From positions 10,405,626-10,469,625 of the forward strand of contig OX030958.1 in assembly GCA_943735955.1 (NCBI GenBank): 64,000 bases of DNA, given 5' to 3'. A program made the translations under genes and the position numbers. Origin of the DNA: Piscicola geometra (lineage: Eukaryota; Annelida; Clitellata; Hirudinida; Piscicolidae). Below the pieces are notes generated by a model. The model searched no databases and had not been told where the DNA came from. It saw only the letters and a list, made by a program, of their open reading frames with translations. Of the stretch, positions 11,131-23,900 are shown one piece after another; position 1 is the first letter of the stretch; each line of letters starts with the position of its first letter.

Positions 11131-11377
11131 TTCTTACTTATATTTTAAAGTGCTTTTTTTGACCAATTTTGGATTTATAGTTTAAATAAAGTGAAAATTG
11201 TACAAAATTTGTTTAAAACTATAAATATAAAAACTAAACTTGTAATACTATTTTTAATAAGAATGCATCTATATTATCATAATCTAAGTTACTCTTTAAA
11301 TCTATTTCAATATTTCATTAGGTTTATGTTTTGAAAATTGCTTTTGAGTTTAAACTTTAAACTTTAAAGTTTAGATA

Positions 11378-14300
11378 ATGCAATTTAAATTTACAATTTT
11401 TTATATTTTCATACTTTTCAGTTTTTCTATAACATCCGCACTTCATCTTGTTGGTGAATGGAACACTTTGGATTTTTATAAGTTCTTAGTCAAATTCGGA
11501 TTCCAGAAGACTGACAATAATGATGAAAAAACTCAGGGTTACATATATGGAAATATTACAGTTGATGGGGTTGAACCAAATAAGGAAGTTTCACTAGTTG
11601 TTTTGGATAGTGAATACTTTTTAGAGTTTCTCAACAACCGTCTTGTTCGACCAAAAACTAGAGCTTGTCCTAAAATGTTTTCAAAAATAAAAGATCTTAC
11701 TTGGGATAGAAAGTGTAACAAAAATGGGAAAGAAGATTTTGTAAGGTGACAAATATTTTTATTTATATTTTAACTTTTCTATTTTAGAAAAAAAGATTTT
11801 TGTAAAAATAATTATGTTAATTTAAAATATAATTGATCAAATCTTTAAAATTGAAACAATAAATTGTAGATACATTCCTTGCAAAAAGGATGAGTTGTGT
11901 CAAGATGAAAATAAGGACATGGTAGTGAAAGGTAGTCAGTTTACATTCAAAGTGAGAGACAACATTCAGCCAAGGTTTTATGCTCTAACTATTTTCAATC
12001 TACACATTGACTTTGTATTTTTTTAACTTTTAATATTTATTTGAATAGTTTCTCAAATTCTACTAGTTCAAAATAAATGTAAAGCATTCCATAATGTACT
12101 TATAAACCATTGATTTGCAGGTACTGGTATGTTAGTTTGGTGGCTTGCACACTCAATTCCATCAATGGCTCATGCGAATGGGCCTTCCAGAAGCAGCAAA
12201 TGAGCATCAAGTATGACTTGTGGTTTGTGAATGGAGACCCTTCGCATTCTCACTCCAACTACTTTGAGCACCAATTTTCGATTGAGCAGTTTGATCTTTT
12301 CGAACTGCATCTAGGATTTTTTTTCCTATATCTCTTGTTAGTTCCTTTGCAGTGCTATGCAGTGCATCTTCACAAGCACTCAGTGGCTTTGTTGTTGCTC
12401 ACTTGCTTGTTGATCGAGGTGTTGGCACTCGTCTCCAACCTTGCACACTACTCTCGCTTCGCCGCCAATGGCGTTGGTTGTGAGTTGTGCCAGCACTTGG
12501 GAAAGTTCCTCGATCTGATCGCTCAGAGCTGCTTCATGTTGTTGCTACTCTTGGTGGTGAAAGGATTGTCTATCACTTGTTCGAAACTCTCCTGTCTTTC
12601 CACCCTTGCCGTCCTTGCCATCTGGATCACATACACCCTCGCCAACATCATCCTCTTCTTCTGGAATCTGGTTTGATTATACTTTTATTTAAATTTAAGA
12701 ATATAAATATTTTTTTACTTAAATGTACATAAACCTGCGTTGTAGTCGCCGGAGCGTTTTATGTATGTACAAAATCAATTTTGCAAATTCAGATTACACA
12801 AGTTTTTAGACCAGTATAGCAAAAATTTGCGAATGGTATCATGAAATATACTATAATATTGTGCGAAATTATTGGATTAGGCAATAGATTGAAATGTATA
12901 AAATAGAACGCATTCTACAATAGGATTGTATATATATAAATAAAATTTTAAAACAGAAAGTAATTTTAAATTTTGAAATAAACAAATCGTTACATCAGTC
13001 GCACATGTTACATAATCATGATTTTCAACATTAATAACTCTTTTTTTTTCAGTCGTTTTATGTCCTTTTTATAATTCTATTTTTTAAAATGTAATATTCG
13101 TTTAAATAAAATCAATAAGAAGGAAATTTTCAAAAGTTCTCGGTTTTAAATGGCATTTCACTCAACCTTCCTTACTCTTTAGTTTTTCTACTTGACTTCC
13201 TTTTAAGAATCTATTATATAAAAATCAATCGAAGGATAATTATCATTCTATAATCATCATCCCTCTTTCATGGTTTGCAACTCTCAAACTTTTTATAAAA
13301 CTTTTTTAGGCGTTTAAACTTCCAGTACTACGCTTTTTTCACTAGGGCATTGCATTAAGTGTTCTAATGACTATGGGGAGAACAGAGGCATAGGCCGATT
13401 AGGAATCATTGAAAATATAAGCAGATATTGTATATAGTAACGGACAGTGTGGGTGTCAAGTCAAAGTGCACAACAGCTCTTGTCCTAGAGTAAAGCTTCA
13501 GTATAGCATAAATAGGAAATTGTTTACAAAAATCAATTTTGGGCTTAATCATTAGGTCTTGTGCGCTAAAAAGTGAAAATAATTTCTTGTATCATGCTGG
13601 TGTGCATAATATTTAATGTGTCTAATTATTATTATTTTTAAAATTTGTTTCATGAATTTTTATTAGGTTAAGATTGGATTAAATTTTATATTTAAAAAAA
13701 GCGATAAATCGTTTGAAGATACAGCCTCAAAATTCTCGTTTCTTTCGATAATTATAATTAATAAATCAATAATTATTGACGCTTGATAACTCTTGAATTT
13801 AGGTTTATAACTATGTTTATAAGAAAAATATATAATGGATTAAACTCCTACACAAATCAAAATGTTTTTATGATTCAATAATCTTTATTAACTCCCAACT
13901 CAATAACCACAACACCGACACAAAGATGGCGGTGCAGTTTATTTCGGACGTGGATGAATGGCAGACACTGCCGGGCTTCCTGATACTTTCCTTTCGCATC
14001 TGCATCATGCTGTGGTTTCTATGCGAACTGCGAGGGACCTTTCTCCATGACCATGGTCTTTTGCGCTCCCGCTTTTACCTTCATTTCGGTGCGGGCTTCA
14101 TGACCTGGTTCATTTATTTGCCACTGGTTGTTCTCGTTTGTTCTGTCATATCGCCATTCTATCGACTAAAGACTATCCTAGGTGAGTTGTTTATTTCCAT
14201 TTTTATTTGTTGTTTATCACTTTTATTAATCTTTACATTTAATTTTTTTAATTAGTTCCCGCTTTAAAGATTTTTTATTTCGACTATACCATCGTAACTA

Positions 14301-15161
14301 CGCCATTATTTCTACACATCATCGACATACAGCCATCATCATCTCGAATCATAATCTTTCATCATCATCAGCACACATCGCCATTGAACACACATCGCCA
14401 TTAAACACACATCGCCATTAAACACACATCGCCATTAAACACACTCACAGGCGTCTGCTGCTCGGTGAATTTCTTTTCCTTCATCGTCACCATCCACCTC
14501 CTTTGGCCCACCAAGAAGTACCTCCACTTCAACTATGTCATCACCAACTCCTCCATAAGCAACCCTGATTCTAAAGGTTAATTCAAGTATTTTTTAAATC
14601 ATCAACTGCACATTGATTATTTGACAAATACTTATCAATAATTATAATTATTGATTATAATCAGCGTCATCGCTCTTAATAGACATTTTTTATGTATAGT
14701 TATATAGAAATAATTCAATTTTTAAACATTATATTTTTAAGATTCTTTCAAGTTTATTTTTATTTATTCATTTTTTATTCACTATACCTTTATATATATT
14801 CTTTTTTTATAAATGAGGATTTATATATTTTTAAATAGTTTTTATAGGAAAACTATCATTTTAGTCAGTTTAATAGTTTGTATATAGGATATTTAGACAC
14901 TTTGCTATCCTTATAGTTTATCAAACATGCCTTAAAAATGGTTTCGAGCAGTCTAGCAAACAGTTTATCAATTTCGATCGATAATGATTTTTAAGTTTTT
15001 GGTTCTTTTTCACGTTTCATGAAAATTCATTATATTGATTTTAGAATTTACGAAATAATTTTATTTGTTTCCTTATCCTTTAATTATCTTTTCCAGGCTA
15101 CAAGAAAAACTACCCTTACCACGACGATGACGACTATGATGATGAAGAATATGATTTTTGA
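11378..15161 (+). CDS. TMEM145/GPR180-like seven-transmembrane protein, 6 exons, 489 aa
   Basis: Exons 11378-11745, 11870-11974, 12121-12670, 13926-14181, 14451-14576, 15097-15161. All are in frame, with phases 2, 2, 0, 1, 1. The protein starts with a signal peptide (about residues 1-21), then a luminal/extracellular domain of about 200 residues. That domain has an N-glycosylation motif Asn-Ile-Thr and paired cysteines, and contains the family block Arg-Tyr-Trp-Tyr-Val-Ser at the start of exon 3. Seven hydrophobic helices follow: four in exon 3, two in exon 4, one in exon 5. The tail is short and very acidic (tyrosine, aspartate, glutamate) and ends Glu-Tyr-Asp-Phe. Order and spacing match the GpcrRhopsn4 family (TMEM145, GPR180), secretory-pathway or surface proteins of the GOST group. 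I lean to TMEM145 from the membrane block. The exon 4 acceptor lacks a good pyrimidine tract, so that boundary is the weakest. AATAAA follows the stop. Confidence 0.85.
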
Positions 15162-15169
15162 AATTTTAA

Positions 15170-15175
15170 AATAAA
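15170..15175 (+). promoter_or_regulatory. Polyadenylation signal AATAAA of the TMEM145/GPR180-like gene
   Basis: Canonical hexamer 9 bp after the TGA stop. Such a short 3' UTR would be unusual, so a later signal may also be used. Confidence 0.4.
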
Positions 15176-17113
15176 CTCTTAATTGTGAATATTCTTATTT
15201 ATTTTTAGATGGGGTTTTGAATGTTGTTAACGATTTTTCACTAATCGGAAGTACCGTATAATCCCAATATATTCGCTCATTCTAAATGTATTTTTAATGT
15301 ACGATAATAGAAGTATTTTTGAACTAAATTCAAGAAATTCTTAATTTTTAAATATTGAAGTTTTTCGCTCATTTGTCTTTCTATTCTTAAAATTAAATTA
15401 TCATAATAATTGGCTTCCGGTTAAATTTATTTAATCATCTTTCCTCTTATTTTTATTTATTTAATTGAATTATTCACTTAGTCATTTATTTCATGATTTT
15501 TATTTTTATTTATTTATTTATTTTTATTCACTATTATTATTATTATTCCACTAAGTACCTGACAAAGAGCGCTTCTGTTGCGTTCCTTAGCGCTATATAA
15601 ATGAATTTTATTATTATTATAATGTTATTGGAATCAGTTAAGAGTATTATTATTGTTCGCCATAATTACCAACATAGACATTCTTGTTTTTTTAAGACTG
15701 CCCCAACAAAAGCCCACAATCAATTATTTTTTCGAAAAATTATGGTGAACATAATAGGTGTCCGAACAATGTGGTATTTTACGGTAACTTTAATTATTTC
15801 TCGACTTGTTAGTTGCCATTCATACTTGATATTTACTGATTTTATCCTCTTACTAACTCTCTGTCTCGGTAAAATAAAATTTTATTGATTGTTATTTCAA
15901 ATTTAAATTAGTTTCTCAAGTTGAATCAATTAAAGACTAAAAAAATATTCAAAATATACGTTAAAAAAATACTGAAAACTTAATCAACAAACTATAATTT
16001 ATGAAAAGGATTAACCAGAAACAAGAAAAAATGAATAAAACACAATGTGGTTGCAATAAAAAGCATAATTTGCTGAGACTTGTGAAAAACAAGTGAGTGT
16101 AAAAAATGGCATAAAAAGTTTTTAAAACTGCATTTTTATTTGCTGTCAGTATGAATTTTTTTGCACTTTCATTATGATTACAACAAAAAAGTTTCAAAAA
16201 CTGGAAAACCATAAAATGAATTTTTGTGTATGTTTTATCTTAGTAGTAAGAGCTTTAAAGCAATAATTATAGAAAACAACAACCACTCAGCTACGTACTC
16301 ATTTCCACTTAAAAGGTAATGTAAGTTTGTTTACGAAAATTTTTATCTCTGTAAAAGGATCAGATTGGTTTAAAAAATTCATTTAATTTACATTTTTTCT
16401 TGGTTTTTCTATTTATATAATAATTTTTGAGTAATCAGAAAAGCAATAACGTGAGATCTAACACGTATTTTTTTCTTAACTAGGCATAAACCTATTGTAT
16501 TGAAAACAAGAAGATAAACCATTTTTAACATATTTTAAATTTCTCGTAAATTAATTTGAAAAACTAGTTAAAGTATCTTTTCATAATGTTATAATAAATA
16601 AAATAGTTTAATTTAAACTTTTATCAATTCCAATGCCGTTTTAATCTTTACTTTGACTATTTAGTCTAGACAGACTCTCACAAAAGATATTTTTGAGGTT
16701 TCAAAGTAGTGGCTTAAAAAAAATCTGTGCTGATGCCCCTTAAGTTTTTCTTTTTTTCAAAATACGTTCATTGAATATTTTTACATATTCTATTTTCATA
16801 CATAAATTAAATGTTTTACGTGCATAAACTGAAGAAATGAGAAAGAAAAACAAGCGGAGAAAATACACATAGAACTTTGTTTTCATATATAACGAGTAGG
16901 TTAGAAAATCTTTCTCTAACATTTTTGAAAATGCACTTTAGTTTAAAAACTTTATCGTAAAAAAATATTTAATTTCATACTATAGATAATTTTTAATAAT
17001 AGGAAAACGATGTGATTTAAACGAATTGAAGAAGTAAAAATCTAATTTACTGTTAGTATATACTTCAGAAATATTTGTTGGAAAAGAATTAAATTTATAA
17101 GTTCTCTTGAGTA
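15176..17113. other. Intergenic region, no confident gene
   Basis: AT-rich DNA. A SINE-like 3' tail occupies about 15545-15620. At 15769 an ATG opens a short hydrophobic frame (Met-Trp-Tyr-Phe-Thr start) running to a possible donor, gtaaaa, at about 15869. It could be an alternative first exon of the EB-module gene, but this is unsupported. Open frames on the minus strand at 15961-16212 and 16740-16922 are low-complexity Phe/Leu/Lys translations of AT-rich DNA and are not called. Confidence 0.4.
15545..15620 (+). mobile_element. SINE 3' tail fragment
   Basis: gagcgcttctgttgcgttcc then agcgctatataaatgaattt, followed by an (att)n tract. This is the same kind of tail as in the minus-strand SINE at 53906-54110, where the equivalent is gttgcgtgccttggcgcatt. 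The tRNA-derived head is missing, as expected for a 5'-truncated copy. Confidence 0.55.
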
Positions 17114-20100
17114 ATGATGTGGTACATACTTTGTACCGTCTTACTGCACTTATCTACAGGTTACACTTATAGTATTCTCTATTTGTAAGTTGAATAAACC
17201 AAACTAAGCTTTGAAGTTACTCATTTATAAGAATTCATACGATTTCATTTTTATGAAAAAAATAATTTCTTACGTTTATGACTTTATAGTAACAACTTTT
17301 GTTGAATAAACAGATCAATTATCTCATTTATCATAATTTAACTTTATAATGTTTACTGTTATAGGAAGCCTTTTCATCCTGAAAATCGATTTGGAGTATA
17401 AAGTATGTCATGATGATAGTGATTGTCCATCTTCCTACAAGTGTCATGTACCTCTCGTTGGATGTAGAGACGGTACTTGTAAATGTCCTCAAGGGTTTGT
17501 ATCCTTCGAAGGGAGTTGTCGCAAAGGTAGGATAGAATGGTGTGTAGAAATGTGTTGTGAAAATAATAGTGTGATGTGTTGAAGGATTTTGCGTGTTTGC
17601 TTTAAATGGGATAAAAGTAAGATACAGTGGTATACGGGTATTATGGATAATAAGATAGGTCTCAATATCGATTGATCCTTTCCAAATTCTAGCGTTCAAA
17701 TTATTCAGTAAAGAAAGCGGAGTCCTTCTGTAATAAATCCACGGATATTTGCTTTGGACATGATTTGTACTGCAACGAGAAAAGGTTAGTTACAGAGCAT
17801 ATGTTTCTTTGAATATAACTGTTTTTATTATGTTTGTTTAAAATAAAAATCAAAACCACCCTCTCAAGCAAAAAGTGCGAATGTTTAAATCTTGATCAAA
17901 GAGTGACGCCAGAAAAATCTTATTGCCTGAAATATAAAGAAAAACTACTTGAGGAAAAATGCGACCCGAATGAATCTGTCTGTCTACAAAAACAAGGTAA
18001 TTGTTTAATAACTTTGAAAAAATTTAAAATATAATTTTTAAAAAATAAAAACACTCAATGACTAGTGAAAATAAGTTAGTTGAAACAAAAAGTTTAATAA
18101 AAAAAGCAAAATAATATTATTGATTTCATTTAATTTTTATAGCAAGAACCACGTTTCATCCCGATTGATTTTTAAAAGCAATAGTTGATTCACTAGGTGG
18201 AATGTGGAAAAAAGAAGGTGTCCACTGCTCAAAAGACTCCAAAAGATGTACCTGTACCTTGGATAGAGACGGTCAAGGTTGCAGAATATGTGAGTCACTT
18301 TAAAAAAACTTTTTCAGATTGTTATCAAAGTTAAGAAATGAATTTTTAAAGAGATGTTTTAGAATAGCTAAATTGAGATATTTGAAAACTTAATGTCAGT
18401 GCATAGTAACACTAAGTATTTTTATAGTTTTACGAACAAAAAAGTATTTATTTCAAAAAGCAAACAGGTATATCAGTGTTTCCATATTACTAAGACATCT
18501 GGTATCCATTCGAGACGAATTTTTGTTTGTATTAAAAAAATTCTCGCTTGGCACGACCGAATGAGAAGAAAAGTTTTATAGCTGATTGGGCACGATACTC
18601 TTTTAGAAAAAATGTGAAAAACTGATAAAGCACGATTGAAATTTTAAAAAGAAAAGTCAAATGGCCGATTAGCACCTATTTTAATGTTTTATATAATGGT
18701 AATGCTATTTTCATGAATTTTAAATATTTATGGGTTTAGATTTTTTCCACTTTAAAATATATTTTCTGAAAATGTCATTATAAAAATCACTACAAGACCC
18801 ACTGCGCATAGGAGAAATGGGGTGCAAAAACTACAAAGATTGTCAATCAGATGCCGTTTGCAATCAAGAGGGTGTGTGTGTTTGCCGACTATCTGACCTG
18901 GAATATAATAGAAGGTGTTACAAAAGAGAAAGTGAGAAGGGGGTATATTGGTGCTTTTATAAGTATTTGTGTGAATTTTATGTAGTTGCGTGATTTTCAA
19001 AAGTTATCTTTTACTACTAGCAATTATTTTACTGCTATCTCAAGCTATCTCAATGCTGCTTGTTATACATTTTCTAAAAATTATGATTGATGCTTTCATT
19101 ATCCTGATTAAATAACCTACCGTAGATTATGCCTTTGAAAGCATAATATGATTAAGAAAAAGAATACGTGAATAATGACAACAATGAAGGTAGTGACGAC
19201 GGTAATGAAGATAGTGATGATGATTGAGATATATATTGATGAAATAAAAATAGGACGAAAGATACCGATTGTACTTAATGTATGCCTCGCACCAAACTCA
19301 ATGTAAATTAAAATATATAATTATTTAAGCAGAATTTTATTAAAATAGACAACAAACACTCTTTCATGTGCAATTAAAAACATTCCTTAGTCTAATGAGT
19401 GTCTTGAGATTGATGATACAGTCAACTCGTAATCATTTGGGGAGCGGGGATGGCTTAGATGGTAGACGTCGGACTTGCAACTTAAAGGTCGCCAGTTCGA
19501 ATTCCTGACAAGCAACCGTGAACTATCATATACCTAGTGTATATGATGCGTTGTTTGCGACGTATACATTGAGAGATGTGTACGTCGTGTGGAGTGGCGT
19601 CTCGGGCGCATAAGAACCATGGTTCTCAGAACCATTGTAACATGGCCTGCGTCAGTCAGACTGTGAATAATACAGACCATTTAAAAAAAAATCATCACAA
19701 GAATTTTCATTATATTAATAATGATGAGCAGGATTACCCATAACCTGAACGGGCTTCCAAGCCACCTAAGCTGCAAATTATTCACTTTGCGCATATGGGC
19801 TTCTAGGCCATCGGTTGCACTCGAATCTCGGACCATTAATCGTTGGTAGAGCCGAGAATCTTTACACACATGGCTATCCGTTATCCAAATTATCTGATTG
19901 CGCGGCCGAGGTAGCAAATGTAAGTGCAAAAGTCTTGGTTACTGCAATTTTCTACATATAAAGATAAATATAAAAATCTGACATTTGAACAATTAAACAA
20001 ACACAAAATAATTCAGTTATTGTTTTAATCTTCTTTTAATATATTCATTTTTTTTCAACGAAGGCGTCTTCAACCTTGTGGAAGGTGACAAGTGTGACTT

Positions 20101-20956
20101 GGAAGTTGGTCACTGCGCTGATGGCCACACTTGTGAAATCTGTATGTCCCCTGAACGGTGTGTCTTTAAGTGTTTGCTCTTAATTTGAATAAAAAGATGT
20201 TTAAAAAATTCTAGATATTTTCTAAACATTATATCTAGAATTAATTAAAGTTTTCTTAAAGATAATGATTTAACTCTAACGTTCGCAATAAATTTAACGG
20301 ATTTTGTTTAAAAATGGCCTATACTATTTAAATCATGTTTTTATAACTTTCAACTGAATTTATTGTTTTAGTTTAATAAAAAAAATTTTTTTCAAATAAA
20401 TTATTCTTATGAATTCTTTAATATAGTTTTATATCATTTTTTTCTCATCTTCTCATGCAACAACTTATAATAAAAAATAGGAACATTTCTCTTACAAGAA
20501 ATCCTTCCCTGAATGGAAAAGCCATATGTTACAAACGTGAGTTTATAGATGTTTGTTGAGTTATTCAAGAAATAATTTATAAAAATCAATTCTTTATATT
20601 AAAATTAAACATTAAAATTTTATCATTTTTATCTAAGAAACATATTTAAAAAAATAAAATAAAAAATAAAATAAATGTTTGTTAAATTTTTTTTATATAC
20701 GTGAATAAAAACAGAAACACTTGTTAAGCTAAAATTCTCACTTATTTAGTTGCTTAATTTAATTAGTCTCTGTTCAACAAATTTCCATTTTCACACAGAA
20801 AAAACTAAATTTTCTTCGGATTCTTCGCTTTCAAGTCTTTCGAGCAAAACTCACTCGTTGGCCTCTTGGAACGATTTTTATTTATTATTTGTTTTTTTAA
20901 TAGTTTATTATGTTCAATTTTATAATTTAATATTTAATAGAATTGTGAGACTTTAA
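17114..20956 (+). CDS. EB-module cysteine-rich protein with C-terminal membrane segment, 9 exons, 315 aa
   Basis: Exons 17114-17159, 17365-17526, 17709-17784, 17869-17996, 18197-18289, 18797-18931, 20064-20157, 20481-20536, 20799-20956. All GT-AG phases agree. Exon 1 gives a signal peptide (Met-Met-Trp-Tyr-Ile-Leu...). Exon 2 is a clear EB module: C-x5-DSDCP-x5-C-x6-C-x3-GTCKCP-x-GF, ending in Gly-Ser-Cys-Arg-Lys. Exon 6 is a second EB-like unit (GCKNYKDCQSDAVC, then GVCVC). Exons 3-5 and 7 are further short cysteine-rich segments. A Ser/Thr-rich stalk follows in exon 9, then about 22 hydrophobic residues and Asn-Arg-Ile-Val-Arg-Leu. This fits either a type I membrane anchor with a tiny tail or a GPI-attachment signal. 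EB modules occur in secreted and surface proteins of invertebrates with no uniform function. The ligand and role are unknown. A possible AATAAA lies at 21233. Confidence 0.8.
19437..19691 (+). mobile_element. tRNA-derived SINE, full-length type 1, in an intron
   Basis: The tRNA-like head has a box A region, tggcttagatggtaga, and a box B region, ggtcgccagttcgaattcc, at about 19451-19505. A core with catatacctagtgtatatga follows, then a 3' part with a small palindrome, agaaccatggttctcagaac, and an A-rich end at 19681-19690. It lies inside the intron between exons 6 and 7 of the EB-module gene. Flanking aatcat on both sides may be a short target-site duplication. It shares head and core with the copy at 53906-54110 but has a different 3' end. 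Confidence 0.85.
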
Positions 20957-23900
20957 ATTTTTTTTCAAAATTAGAATTTATTGGAAGAAAACTTTCATGT
21001 GTCTTGATAAACGACTTTTTCTATGTTTTTTCGTATTTCATTTCAAGTTTGGAAAAAGACAAAATATACTTTATTTGCAAAATATTGAACTTACCGCTAT
21101 ATTAAATTATCGTAAATCATCATACAAGGTTTTAATATTTCATTCCATGAAAAGATTTTCTTAAAATAATTATTTTTAAAGAAAAACAAAAGAGTGATTT
21201 ATTAAGAAAAAAATATAAGTAAAAAAAGTTATAATAAAATTTATCTATATCTTAAAAAAAGTGTTATTGTTTCCGTTATTATTGATACTCACATCAAGAA
21301 ATTGGACAGCTTTTTGAGATAAAATGTGTCAATGCAAATTTATTCTTATGTAAAATTATATATATAATTTATAATAGATATATTTTATTTATATATACAT
21401 ATGTATATCCGTAAGGTTGATAGAAGCATGCACTTGATGTTGAGTCCCCTGCAAAATGAATTTGTTCATACAGACTCCTTGTCTATCAATGCATACAGAA
21501 AAATTATAAACGTTTTTAGCTTAGGGTTTTTATTTTGTACTTCCAATATACATTATGATTTCTTTAAAGATTTGAAGGATTTATTTTAAATATCAAACAT
21601 TTAAAAACGTCGTTAAAAGCCTTTCATCTCTAACTATGACCTATCAAAGTCATGTTTAATAAAAGCTTTTTGACGATTGACAACATAACATTTCAAAGCT
21701 TCAAAATATATAACTAATTTTATAAAAATAAAATAGTATAAATTATATAAGTATTTATTTTGAAGTTCTTACAATGCAGAATTTAGAAGTTTAAAGGAGT
21801 CTATGCAAAAGTCTGTAGCAACACAACCAATATGTTTCAAGCTTCGTTGCAATTGCCACAACAAATTGCAATACACAAGCATCCTTTGGGATTATGAAGG
21901 TGCAAATAGCTTGATTAGGAGGATGATGCGGCAGTAATAATGAAGGTGCTTAGAATGATGATATTCATGATGATCGATGGTGGTTACAATAATTGAGATG
22001 ATAGCGGTGATGTTAAGAGTGAAGACAGAAGTGATTCTAGTTGTTTTTAGCTTTATAATAGATAGCACGATGGACGCAGTAACACACATACGTGTGAGCC
22101 AAGCGTAAGTCAATTAGTACTGAGATAATAGAATATAACACATCTACGATTTAATTAAAATAAAATCAATGTTAATTTGTTGCATGAATAATGAAAGATA
22201 TAATTTTTCAGAATATTTTAATGAATAATATAAAGAATCTATCTTTCCATAACAAATGAGTTTGAGAAAATATAACGTTAAAAGTTAGAGTAATAATTGG
22301 TGCACCAAATTATCACAAGCAAATTTCAATGCTAATAAAAAGTTAAAATAACTATTATATTTAAAAAAATTCTAAAATTTGGAATGTTTGAAAACTTAAA
22401 TCTAAATGAAGTTTGTGTTCTCTAATAGTTCTCTGCGAACACTAAATTACGCCAACAGCTTGGAAGATAGTATAATATTAAGAATACACAACTTCATATT
22501 TTTCTTTTTTATGAGTGTCAAATTGGGAAATTTCATTAAGAAGTGTCATGAAAAGGTCAGTATTTTCATTGCAGTACCTCCAAAAGGGCTCACTTGAGCT
22601 GTCAATTGAAGATCGTTGTGCGTCGCCTTGGCGCTTATTCTGCTTCTTGTAGACGTGCCAATAAGTTGTATATTTTGTCTGTGAAACACAGTCGTTGATT
22701 TTTTGGTCAAGTTTTAGAAAAAAAACTAAAATCTTCGAAAATTGTGAATAATTGTTTTTTTAAAGGTCTGAAAATAAAGATATTGTTTCACAAAACTATT
22801 ATTAACCGCTTTAATTGCCACTATAAACAATCGAGTTTTTAAATAAACGGTGAAAACATTCTTTCAAAATGAGAGCTCAAAAACCAATTTTTTCCTTTTT
22901 TTGTGTTTTACAATTATAAAGGTGCAATGATTTTGATATTTTACTGAACCGTTTAAATTGTTCGTATTGAAGACTCCTTGTCATGAACGAAAATCAAAAG
23001 CGTCAGAAACTTAATTTAGATGAGAACAAAAATTTTACATTATAATTTTCATATAATTTTACTTTTTTTTATTTAGAGGCGTTTAGAGAGTTGAAAGCAT
23101 CTAAAAGTTTTTTTAAATTTAAATTTGTACTTTTTATTTTCACTTTTAACTTCCATTTTATTTGCTTAATTTTTAAAAGTTCCTGAAATGCATGTAAGTT
23201 TAAGTGAAACAGGTGAAACAGTGTTTTCACGCATTCCTTTCAGTATTGGTGGTTGCAGAGAGTTATAAGAGAACCGAAGTTTAAAAACATCAATTTTTTC
23301 AAAAGTCATAATTCAACGAGATATCTTGAATAACAATCGAATAAATCAGTAAAGGTAGGACCAAGTAAAGTGCCCATGAAAAGTACTTCCAGTTTTGTAA
23401 ATCGAATACTTTTTTCTGTGTTTTTACACTTATGAGATATTCCATGATCTTTAAATTCGTTGTAATATGATAAAGAATAATAAAAAAGGGAGAATGAATC
23501 ATTATAAAAAGCAGTTAACGCAAAATAATCTGATTCAAACAAAATAAAATTTAGACCCCATTTGTTAGTGTATGTGTGTGCGTATATGTGCGTGTGTGCA
23601 TAGAAACAGTAGCTTAGACAAATGAAAAATGATTTCCACACCCTTTTGACAGCTTGAAAGGGGATGGAAACAGGTATGCCATTTTTCATTAAGAAAAATA
23701 TCTATTGACAATGTACGTAATTTTGCTAGAAAGAGAATTTTAAAAAAAGTTAGAATGGATTTAGTTTTATGAAGTTTTAATTAATTTTCGTAGCTGAAAA
23801 ATAGTTTTAAAATGATTTTTATATGTTTTTATAAAGAATAAAACATAAATTTTAAACATTCAGACTTTAAAAAAATCAAATTATTATTTTAACAACTAAA

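Noticed and set aside
12487..12732. Second frame overlapping exon 3 of the TMEM145/GPR180-like gene
   Set aside because: Shadow of the real exon; it breaks the transmembrane pattern.
19451..19505. tRNA gene
   Set aside because: Box A and B motifs are present but the anticodon stem does not pair properly and the sequence continues into a SINE body with an A-rich end.
23299..23689. Minus-strand frames with a faint Mpv17/PXMP2-like stretch (RFTKLEVLFMGTLLGP)
   Set aside because: Only about 20 residues look similar, without the flanking family motifs or splice signals; part is a translation of a GT-rich tract.
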